Part shown: piece after piece, positions 7,959-15,008 of the stretch
Layout: each line of letters opens with the position of its first letter
How positions within the stretch are numbered: position 1 is the first letter of the stretch
From: JAQWQB01 sp047636995
GTDB taxonomy: Bacteria > Bacteroidota > Bacteroidia > Flavobacteriales_D > Sanyastnellaceae
NCBI GenBank assembly: GCA_047636995.1
Contig: JBLIGQ010000048.1
Span: forward strand, 1 to 20,167
DNA length: 20,167 nucleotides
Reading direction: 5' to 3'
Notes under the pieces: generated by a model
What the model saw: only the letters and a program-made list of their open reading frames with translations
Told to the model about the DNA's origin: nothing
Databases searched by the model: none
Position numbers and translations under genes: made by a program

Positions 7959-10326
7959 CAGAATTGAACTTAATTTCGCTGAAATTAAGACTGTCAGCTG
8001 TGTGGATGTACTGCGGACGGAAATCACCATTGATATACAACACGGCTTGATCCATGTAATGATCTGACCGCCATACGCCTGATTGACCAGTAGGTGTGAT
8101 ACTCATTGAGCCGTTTATATCAGAGAAGTCAACGATGATTCTCATTTGGGCCCCAAACCTTCCTTTAGACTGAATGTCCGTACTTGGGGTGAAGCCACTT
8201 TGACTCAGAGTTTCATTGCTTCCGCGCATTGGAACACTTTCGGCGCTCAGCCAATCTCCTAAAAAGGGAATGTCTTTCAACATGTGTTGCGGCTGCCAAG
8301 TGTGTGCTTCGCCCCATTTCCAGTCAGTAGGAGAGGAACCATAGGTTGATGAGAGCTCACTGCACAGTTTTTGGAATACAGGTAGCAAATGGTGCGACAT
8401 ATCTTCAGTGGGTTCTGTAGTTACAACATCCCAAACGAGGTGGTTTGGATCGCGCAGGGCAAGATGCAGTAGTCTGCGAAGCCAATGTGTCTCTGCAAAG
8501 CGGTTAAACTGTTCTCCGGTCATTTCATCCATCAAGGCCGCTTTGAGCAGTCTTATTTGCAAGGGCTGAAAAAGGACTGGTGTAGGAGCGTCAAGCTCAT
8601 AGCTTCCGTCCCAAGCTAGCAGGGAGGCGCACTCTTTTTCAAATGGTGAAAGCGAATTCCAATTTGACTCTAGATTAAGCACTTCTTGCATTTTCAAAGC
8701 AATGCGGGCATCATCGGGATTGGTCACATCAAGTAACATTGCTTGCATAAATTCAACGTCAATCATTTCTGCATCAGTGAGTATTGACCTAATGCGCTCT
8801 GATCTTGCAGGGGGTACATAATATCCTGGAATGAAGAGGGCATTTAATGATTCAGATTGCTCATTGGCACTGCTTACAAATCCATTGCTGGGATCTATGC
8901 ATTTAGGGTTTACGCTAAAAGGATAGTGCTCAGTAAGCATATTGGCAGAGCGGTGACCAGAGATCATTTTCTTTGAATTGACCCCTTCAGGATGTTTCGG
9001 GAGTCTTGCAGCTGCCCAACGAGCGATGTGATTGGCTGAATCAGCATAAATAATGTTTAGTCCGGGCGCGTGGATAAGCTCCAGCGCAGATTCAAAGCTT
9101 GAAATGTCTTTTGCCATGTTCATTGAACGAAAGGCATCCAAGAGCATGTTTTCTCCTTGTGTGTATTCCCAGCGCAAAGCGACCAATGGGAAATCGCTCA
9201 TTTCTGTAATGGCTCCATTCACAATGTGGCCATTCTTCGTCTTGATTACCTGGACGGTTGTATCTGCTTTTCCATTCACTTTGATGATTTCTTCATGCAC
9301 TTCGGCGCTATAAGATCCTTCGTCTAACAGGAACGTTCCGTCTTCATTCCTTCGCTCTGCATAGAGGTCTACATCATCATTTCCGAACATTGTGAGGCCC
9401 CACGATTTGTGAAAATCATGGCCTACGAGCGCGTAAGGAATGCCGGGTATAAAGTTGCCATAAAAGGTGAAGTCAGGACAATCTATGCTTGCTTCAAACC
9501 AGACTTGAGGAACACTGTAGCCAATGTGCGTGTCATTGCACATCATGGCCTTTCCACTTCTGGTTTTTGATCCGTTTACAGCCCAAGCGTTGGAACCGAT
9601 AAATTCAGGAATACCGATGTTACCGAGGAAATTTTCAATAACAGGAAAGACAGTGGAGTCTGGAAAACAAACTGGATTAAAGGGAGGGAGACTGTTTGAT
9701 GAAAGCCCCATTTTTTCTGTCCATGCATCACCATGCTGTAAGCTCATCTCTGTAGCCAATAAATCTGTTTTTGCTGCAATACTGAAGCTGTAGGCCATGT
9801 AACCGGCGATGGCATAGAGGTCTTGAAGTTCAAAATAACGAGCATCAATTCCAATGGCATATTCAAGCGGCAAGTTCCCTTCATCTATAAAGGTGTTTAT
9901 TCCTTCTAGAAAAGCCAAACATTCCTCAATGGTCTCAGTATCATTTCGCACCAGTAAACTATCTGCGGAAGCCTGAGCATGGTTACCTAAATCCAATGAC
10001 CTGAAAAACAAATCTGCGCCAATGGTTTTATCTCCCAGCACTTCTGACAGTTCACCCTTTCCAACTCTGCGAATAATATCCATCTGAAAAAGACGCTCAC
10101 TGGCCATTAAATAGCCCAATGTTTGGTAGGCATCTTTTTTGTTTTGCGCTTTAATATGTGGAATACCAAAACCGTCAAAAGTGACATAGACATCTGAGCC
10201 AAGTGCGTTAAATTGCTTGGAGCCTTCATGTTGGGGAACCTTGCTCTCTGCATGGAAATTGAACCAAACTGCTGCCATGATGAGCAAGACTGAAAGGGCT
10301 ATAAAAGATATTTTAAAAATTCGCAT
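7951..10326 (-). CDS. Penicillin acylase family (peptidase S45) Ntn hydrolase, membrane-anchored or exported
   Basis: 791 aa, full length for the family. These enzymes cleave or transfer the acyl group of amides such as beta-lactams, N-acyl homoserine lactones or N-acyl amino acids. A hydrophobic segment at about 4-22 acts as signal peptide or anchor. The expected self-cleavage site is G244/S245 in FIGSNAWAV; S245 would become the N-terminal nucleophile of the beta chain. N488 in SSANEQ sits at beta residue 244, close to the oxyanion Asn of classical penicillin G acylase (beta N241). The WGLTMFGNDDVDLY and GQSGVWRSDHY motifs are also typical of the family. The active enzyme should be a periplasmic or extracytoplasmic alpha/beta heterodimer. 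The gene begins 8 nt after paralog A and precedes B, C and D, so it is embedded in the surface-protein run. Substrate cannot be predicted; quorum-signal acylase is one possibility. Confidence 0.93.
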   Translation of the reverse strand: MRIFKISFIALSVLLIMAAVWFNFHAESKVPQHEGSKQFNALGSDVYVTFDGFGIPHIKAQNKKDAYQTLGYLMASERLFQMDIIRRVGKGELSEVLGDKTIGADLFFRSLDLGNHAQASADSLLVRNDTETIEECLAFLEGINTFIDEGNLPLEYAIGIDARYFELQDLYAIAGYMAYSFSIAAKTDLLATEMSLQHGDAWTEKMGLSSNSLPPFNPVCFPDSTVFPVIENFLGNIGIPEFIGSNAWAVNGSKTRSGKAMMCNDTHIGYSVPQVWFEASIDCPDFTFYGNFIPGIPYALVGHDFHKSWGLTMFGNDDVDLYAERRNEDGTFLLDEGSYSAEVHEEIIKVNGKADTTVQVIKTKNGHIVNGAITEMSDFPLVALRWEYTQGENMLLDAFRSMNMAKDISSFESALELIHAPGLNIIYADSANHIARWAAARLPKHPEGVNSKKMISGHRSANMLTEHYPFSVNPKCIDPSNGFVSSANEQSESLNALFIPGYYVPPARSERIRSILTDAEMIDVEFMQAMLLDVTNPDDARIALKMQEVLNLESNWNSLSPFEKECASLLAWDGSYELDAPTPVLFQPLQIRLLKAALMDEMTGEQFNRFAETHWLRRLLHLALRDPNHLVWDVVTTEPTEDMSHHLLPVFQKLCSELSSTYGSSPTDWKWGEAHTWQPQHMLKDIPFLGDWLSAESVPMRGSNETLSQSGFTPSTDIQSKGRFGAQMRIIVDFSDINGSMSITPTGQSGVWRSDHYMDQAVLYINGDFRPQYIHTADSLNFSEIKFNSVE

Positions 10327-10334
10327 GTCTAAAT

Positions 10335-12866
10335 TTAGCGAATGAAGATGACCTTTCTAAAGACTTGATTATCTACTTCAATAACAATTGTATATATCCC
10401 TGAATGACAGTGCGATAAGTTGAATATCTTTTGGTTTGTTTCTTGAGCGTAGACGGTTTTTCCTGTTGCATTGAAGATGGAAATATAGGCGCGATCGAAA
10501 GGTAGATTGCCGATTGAGAATTGTCCGTCTGAGGGATTGGGGTAAACTACGAAATTTTCAATTTCATGGACTTGAATAGAATCATCAATGTCAATTTCGG
10601 CTGATGCGCTATTTTGGCAACCGTTGGAATCAGTGACGTTCAAAATGTAAATCCCTGGTAGTAGATTAGCAATGGTAAAAGTGGTTGCTGCATTTGACCA
10701 AACAATAGAGTAGGATGGGGTTCCACCTTCAACTGAGCTCGAAATAGCCCCAGGATTGCCATCGATGCTGTGGGTGATCTCAAAATCAATTGACAAAGGT
10801 GGTGGCTCATTAATAACAAATGTTTCTTGGGCAATGCACCCTAACTCATCACTCGCAGTAATGCTATGAGTGCCAGCTTGAAGATTTTCAGTAGGCCCCA
10901 AAAGCGCTATGTTTCCAAATCCACCAGATACATTAGTCACAATAGCGCCAGAAGTATGTCCAAAACATGCAACATCTATGGTTTCGAGATTGATTGTGAG
11001 CTCATCATGTTCAGTAACAACTGCACTGATCAGTGTCGTACAATTATAGGCATCAATAACACTAGCAACATAAGTCCCAGCGATCAATTCAACGAGGATT
11101 GATGAAGTGGAATCATTGTCCCAAACGACGTCATAACTAGACTCTGAGAAAAGTTCAATTGTTCCCGTTGAATCACCGTGGCAATTAACCTGCTCAGAGT
11201 ACAACTCATACTCAAATTCGGGGGCTGGTTCAATACTAATCGTTTGAGAAAGTGCCGTAAAGCCATCAGTAGTTGTAACTTCAACTGCAATTAATGTGGG
11301 CTCGAAGAGCGTGACGTATCTATTCGTCTCACCATTTGTCCATAAATAAGATTCAAATTCACCGCCGTCCAAAATAATAGAATCACCTGCGCACAGGTGC
11401 AATTGAGACCCAAGATCAAGTGCATAAGAAAACGTAATTCCTTCAACCACTTCAAAAAGTTGATTGCTTTCTACATCATACAGGATATCTGTCCAGCCGC
11501 TGGGCCAATTAACAATCACAGAGTCAATTAAAAGTGCTTCTCCTAATCCAAAATGTACATGCTGTGAACGCTGACTCAGGTAGCCTTCGCCACATTGAGT
11601 GTAATGTCTAGAAACTTCGCTGTTCACATAGACTTCAATCCATGCGCCAATGCCATCTTTATTGGATACCGTGCCCTTCAATTCTATTTTGGCCCAATTG
11701 CCAGTTGGCCCAATGTTTTCCCATAGCGTTACTCCAAAAATACCATTGTTAACTTGAGCCAGATCTATTGCTCCGTCATTGTTAAAGTCTAGGTAAGAAT
11801 TGGAGAAACTAGGAGTGAGGTTCGAAGGGGAAAAGCTATTCTCAGCCGTAAATTCTTGGCCATTATTATTGGAAAAAAGTGGATTTGAATTAGCTGATTG
11901 TGGAGATTGAGTGCTCACGAAAAGATCAAGAAATCGATCATTGTTATAATCAAACCACAAAGCTCCCCATGAAAACCGATCTATGGTTATGCCAAGGTTA
12001 GAAGCCACCTCCACGAAAGTTGAGTTTCCTTCATTTCTAAGTACCTTGTTTCCTGAAGCATTGTTTGAAATGTAAATGTCTAGGTCACCATCTCGGTCAT
12101 AATCGCCAATTGTATTACTCATGGCATCTACCACTATATTGGAGTTTGAATCAACGGAAAAATCAACAAAACCTTCCTCTTCATCATTCAAGAAAAGGGC
12201 ATTAGGCGGGGTTTTATCATTGATTATGTATAGGTCTGGACGCAGATCATTATTGAAATCTGCGAAACAAGGCATGAATGAAGGCACAATTTCATTGTCC
12301 ACCCCAAATTCCGAAGCTAATTCTAGAAAAGTACCGTCGCCTTGGTTTACGAATAACCAATTTGTTGAACCATTCAACCAATCATAATTGCAGATGTAAA
12401 GATCCAGATCCCCATCAAGATCGAAATCTGCCCAAGCTGCGCCATAACTATGAGCTGGCGAAAGTGCTAGTATCCCTGCTGCTGAAGCAACGTCTGTTAA
12501 ATTTCCCGTTCCATCATTGTTGAAAAGCCGACAAGCAGATTGGTCATTTGAGACAAAGAGATCAGGGTCACCATCATTATCATAATCAGCCCATAAGACG
12601 GCTTTTGCCATGCCTGAATTGGGCAGTATGTCAAAAAGAGCGTATTCGCCTTGGTAATTTACAAAGAGATAGATTCCATTGCTTTCAGTGGCAAAAGTCA
12701 AGTCGTCCCAGCCGTCTTCATTGAAATCATAGGTACTCATACCTGAGCCCAAATTGGGCGTTCCAATGTTTACAGAAAGACTATTTTCGTTGGTTACGTT
12801 ACTAAATTGCTGTGCAACAATTGTTGTTGTACACAGCACCGCAACGCCAAGAAAGATCCAGCGCAT
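10335..12866 (-). CDS. CRTAC1-like VCBS/FG-GAP, ASPIC/UnbV and SprB-repeat surface protein (paralog A)
   Basis: 843 aa from the start chosen here. The frame is open to an ATG at 12908, but only the ATG at 12866 puts a normal signal peptide (MRWIFLGVAVL...VAQ) at the N-terminus. Seven VCBS loops start at D47, D94, D147, D203, D255, D306 and D360; the fourth (DFNNDLRPD) lacks the Gly. ASPIC/UnbV lies at about 390-476 (QCGEGYLSQ, WPSGW). The tail has cysteines at 492, 562/609, 634/677 and 750 in Ig/SprB-like modules. The T9SS sorting domain at 769-843 has a canonical VVYPNP, NATGK, SGIYT and a C-terminal FRKVIFIR, the best conserved of the four. It is the first gene of the tight five-gene run. 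About 100 nt separate it from the M48 gene, so the run may have its own promoter there; only a weak TATCTTGG box (12889-12896) was seen. Confidence 0.92.
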   Translation of the reverse strand: MRWIFLGVAVLCTTTIVAQQFSNVTNENSLSVNIGTPNLGSGMSTYDFNEDGWDDLTFATESNGIYLFVNYQGEYALFDILPNSGMAKAVLWADYDNDGDPDLFVSNDQSACRLFNNDGTGNLTDVASAAGILALSPAHSYGAAWADFDLDGDLDLYICNYDWLNGSTNWLFVNQGDGTFLELASEFGVDNEIVPSFMPCFADFNNDLRPDLYIINDKTPPNALFLNDEEEGFVDFSVDSNSNIVVDAMSNTIGDYDRDGDLDIYISNNASGNKVLRNEGNSTFVEVASNLGITIDRFSWGALWFDYNNDRFLDLFVSTQSPQSANSNPLFSNNNGQEFTAENSFSPSNLTPSFSNSYLDFNNDGAIDLAQVNNGIFGVTLWENIGPTGNWAKIELKGTVSNKDGIGAWIEVYVNSEVSRHYTQCGEGYLSQRSQHVHFGLGEALLIDSVIVNWPSGWTDILYDVESNQLFEVVEGITFSYALDLGSQLHLCAGDSIILDGGEFESYLWTNGETNRYVTLFEPTLIAVEVTTTDGFTALSQTISIEPAPEFEYELYSEQVNCHGDSTGTIELFSESSYDVVWDNDSTSSILVELIAGTYVASVIDAYNCTTLISAVVTEHDELTINLETIDVACFGHTSGAIVTNVSGGFGNIALLGPTENLQAGTHSITASDELGCIAQETFVINEPPPLSIDFEITHSIDGNPGAISSSVEGGTPSYSIVWSNAATTFTIANLLPGIYILNVTDSNGCQNSASAEIDIDDSIQVHEIENFVVYPNPSDGQFSIGNLPFDRAYISIFNATGKTVYAQETNQKIFNLSHCHSGIYTIVIEVDNQVFRKVIFIR

Positions 12867-12966
12867 AGCATTTTTAATTAAGGTGAATCCAAGATACACC
12901 AAAATCAATGCAATGCTAACGTTTATGAAAAAGTTTAAATTGCTTAAGAAGGTACCTTAGGAAAGA

Positions 12967-13770
12967 TTAATTCCCCGGTGTGTAGTACTTCATGGCCTCG
13001 GGCATAAAAGCATTCAGGTCGCTAATGCGGGTGTCATGGTTTGGGTGGGTAGACATGAACTCTGGTAGTTGTGCCTCTCCATTGGCAGACATGCGTTCCC
13101 AAAATAAAGGTGCTTCTTCAGGATTGAATCCCGCCATGGCCATGAATACCAATCCGAGTTGATCAGATTCAGACTCGTGTTGTCTACTGAAAGAGAGCGA
13201 TCCCAATTGTGAACCAATCCCGTAGGAGGTAAGAAAGAGGTTCTGTGCTGCTGCAGGTTTTTCACTGAGCATGGCAGCAAGCGTGACACCTCCAGCTTGA
13301 ATTGCTAATTGCTGAGACATACGTTCATTACCATGGCGTGCTATTGCGTGTGCAATTTCATGCCCCATAACTACAGCAAGTCCTTTTTCGTCCTGACACA
13401 CAGGAAGAATACCGGTATAGAAAACAACTTTACCACCTGGCATGCACCATGCATTTACAGTTGGATCATCTACCAAGTTGAATTCCCATTCAAATCCTTC
13501 AGCGCGCTTTGATTGTCCGTGCTCTGCCAAGTATTCCTCCACTGCAGCAGCAATCTTCATCCCTACATTATGAACCATTTCGGCGTCACGATCAGTTGAT
13601 TCAACCATGGCGCTTGCAGAAAGAAAGTCTGCATAGGCTTGCTGAGACATCCCTATCATTTGACTTTCAGGAACAAGGTTGATCTGTCTTCTTCCAGAAA
13701 TTGGGATTTTAGAACAGCCAACAACAAAAGCTACAAATACCAAGATTGTTAAAACGCGGTAAACCTTCAT
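12967..13770 (-). CDS. M48 family zinc metalloprotease, lipoprotein (LoiP/BepA-like)
   Basis: 267 aa. The N-terminus is a lipoprotein signal with a VVGC lipobox (lipidated C19), so the protein is tethered to a membrane facing the periplasm. The zinc site is H137-E138-x-x-H141 (GHEIAHAIARH) plus a downstream Glu in SRQHESESD, probably E199, four residues before the Asp as in HtpX. A THPNHDTRI motif near the C-terminus (241-249) is typical of the LoiP/BepA subgroup. That subgroup degrades misfolded outer-membrane or periplasmic proteins; here the role is inferred from family. The size fits a catalytic domain without the TPR region of BepA. The ATG lies 2 nt after the clpS stop (TAACTATG), so the two are almost certainly co-transcribed and probably translationally coupled. 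Confidence 0.95.
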   Translation of the reverse strand: MKVYRVLTILVFVAFVVGCSKIPISGRRQINLVPESQMIGMSQQAYADFLSASAMVESTDRDAEMVHNVGMKIAAAVEEYLAEHGQSKRAEGFEWEFNLVDDPTVNAWCMPGGKVVFYTGILPVCQDEKGLAVVMGHEIAHAIARHGNERMSQQLAIQAGGVTLAAMLSEKPAAAQNLFLTSYGIGSQLGSLSFSRQHESESDQLGLVFMAMAGFNPEEAPLFWERMSANGEAQLPEFMSTHPNHDTRISDLNAFMPEAMKYYTPGN

Positions 13771-13772
13771 AG

Positions 13773-14069
13773 TTAGTGTATTTCAGCAGACAACCCTCTT
13801 TCAAGTAGAGCTGTGCACATGGGTTCCAGTTTTTCAAAAGAGCCATTCTTCACAGTGCACTTTCCTTTGAAATGAATAATTAATGTGCATTGCTCAGCCT
13901 GAATGGAGTCGTGTCCACAAACCTCGATCAGACTTTCAATCACGTCATCAAAGGTGTTCACTTCATCATTAAAAACAACAATACCACGTTCTTCGTCCTC
14001 TAAGACGGCAACATCCACATCCTCTTCTACGCCCGGAGTGGTAGTTTCCATTTTCACAAGCGTCATCAT
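13773..14069 (-). CDS. clpS: ATP-dependent Clp protease adaptor ClpS
   Basis: 98 aa from the start used here. ClpS binds proteins with destabilising N-terminal residues and delivers them to ClpA or ClpC with ClpP in the cytoplasm. The core is clear: VVFNDEVNTFDDVIESL, then AEQC, then IIHFKGKCTVKNG, ending LLERGLSAEIH as in other Bacteroidota. With the start at 14069, N34, D35 and H66 fall on the same numbers as the E. coli N-degron contacts. The residue after ND is Glu instead of the common Asp. The frame stays open to an ATG at 14147, but that extension is Cys/aromatic-rich and unlike ClpS, and a possible -7 box lies inside it. ATGs at 14066 or 14051 remain alternatives. It is followed at once by the M48 protease gene. 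Confidence 0.93.
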   Translation of the reverse strand: MMTLVKMETTTPGVEEDVDVAVLEDEERGIVVFNDEVNTFDDVIESLIEVCGHDSIQAEQCTLIIHFKGKCTVKNGSFEKLEPMCTALLERGLSAEIH

Positions 14070-14073
14070 AGTA

Positions 14074-14081
14074 CAAAAGTA
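14074..14081 (-). promoter_or_regulatory. Possible -7 box for clpS
   Basis: TACTTTTG on the minus strand matches the Bacteroidota TAnnTTTG box exactly and lies 4 nt before the ATG at 14069. No TTG is present at a good -33 distance, which lowers confidence. If real, the transcript starts at or near that ATG, so translation would begin at 14066-14069 with almost no leader or at the in-frame ATG at 14051. It would exclude the longer start at 14147. Confidence 0.33.
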
Positions 14082-14169
14082 GCAAATCATAGCCCAAAAT
14101 TTATAAAATCGAACACAAGTGTAAATTGAACATGAAGATGGTTTCATTGTTCTCTAAGCAAACGTAATC

Positions 14170-14934
14170 ATGGATAGAGAACAAGAACCTGGAATAGTTG
14201 TGATTGCTCAAGATTTGCACTTGAAAGCGACAATGGAATCTTTGCTGAACTCATTAGGGTATGAACTTGAGATATATGGAGAATTCCCGACTTCTGAAGA
14301 ATTTCAGGCTTCAGGATTTAATCCAGATTTGCTTTTTATGGAGGTGCAGCCAGAAACGTTCGACGAAGCAGAAGCGATTGCCAAGCACGTTAATGCAACA
14401 CGAAAAACGCCGGTAATTTTTATCTCGGAAACGAAAGAGGAAGGTTTTTTCAAAAAAGTGAAGGAAACAAAACCATTCGCTTTCCTACTAAAACCCATCG
14501 AGCTAGGGGAGATAAAACGCATTACTGAACTCGCATTGGCCTACGAAGGTAATGGCGCCATTGGTGCTGTTGCAAATTCCAACGGTAGTTTAGTGGAGGG
14601 CTTTAATGCTACAACCAAATCGTTCTTCTTTACGAAGGTAGGGAACAAGCTGAGACGCATAGATCTTGAAAAGGTTCTCTACATTGAAGTAGAAGGGAAG
14701 TACAGTAGCATTCAACTAGCAGACCGGAAGTTTCATGTGAAGGCTTCACTAAAAGACTTATTGGAGAAATTTCCAACAGAGCACTTTGTGCGTGTATCTA
14801 GAAACTTTGTCATCAACTTGGAACGCATTGATTTCATTGATACGATGCAGTACATGATTAAAATTGAGGACCGCGATATTCCCGTTAGTAGAACCTACAA
14901 AGATGATTTGATGAATCGCATCCAATTGCTCTGA
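14170..14934 (+). CDS. LytTR-family response regulator with atypical receiver domain (Asp replaced by Glu)
   Basis: 254 aa DNA-binding regulator. Residues 8-125 have the fold pattern of a response-regulator receiver: strand IVVIAQD, strand PDLLFMEVQ, PVIFIS and FAFLLKPI with the conserved Lys (K108) and Ser (S86). The phospho-acceptor position, normally the Asp in LM-D-V/I-Q, is Glu (E58), and the first residue of the usual acidic pair is Gln (Q14, followed by D15). The domain is therefore unlikely to be switched by Asp phosphorylation in the normal way. Residues about 150-254 are a LytTR DNA-binding domain (DLEKVLYIEVEGKYSSI, FVRVSRNFVINL, IPVSRTYKDDL). No histidine kinase lies next to it. 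It is divergent from clpS across about 100 nt; no TAnnTTTG box was seen on this strand. Target genes are unknown. Confidence 0.93.
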   Translation: MDREQEPGIVVIAQDLHLKATMESLLNSLGYELEIYGEFPTSEEFQASGFNPDLLFMEVQPETFDEAEAIAKHVNATRKTPVIFISETKEEGFFKKVKETKPFAFLLKPIELGEIKRITELALAYEGNGAIGAVANSNGSLVEGFNATTKSFFFTKVGNKLRRIDLEKVLYIEVEGKYSSIQLADRKFHVKASLKDLLEKFPTEHFVRVSRNFVINLERIDFIDTMQYMIKIEDRDIPVSRTYKDDLMNRIQLL

Positions 14935-15008
14935 TTCACACCGCTTATCATTTTCTGGTTTCATATTCCGTCAAAGTGTTTTTTATTGCTGGCTGAAATA
15001 AATTCGCC

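Noticed and set aside
118..12866. Recurrent short motifs such as ccatcattgtcataatc across the minus-strand genes, resembling a dispersed repeat or CRISPR
   Set aside because: They are in frame, spaced 140-170 bp and translate to the DxDxDG loops of VCBS blades; there are no uniform spacers.
12867..12908. 14-codon N-terminal extension of paralog A
   Set aside because: The ATG at 12866 begins a normal signal peptide directly; the longer start would put 14 mostly hydrophobic residues ahead of it.
12949..12958. AAGGTACCTT palindrome downstream of the M48 gene
   Set aside because: It has no loop and no following T-run on the minus strand, so it is not an intrinsic terminator, and as a 10-bp palindrome it is too short to call an operator.
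14070..14147. 26-codon N-terminal extension of ClpS
   Set aside because: The segment is Cys- and aromatic-rich, unlike ClpS N-termini, and would place the start upstream of a promoter-like box; the 98-aa start gives standard ClpS numbering.
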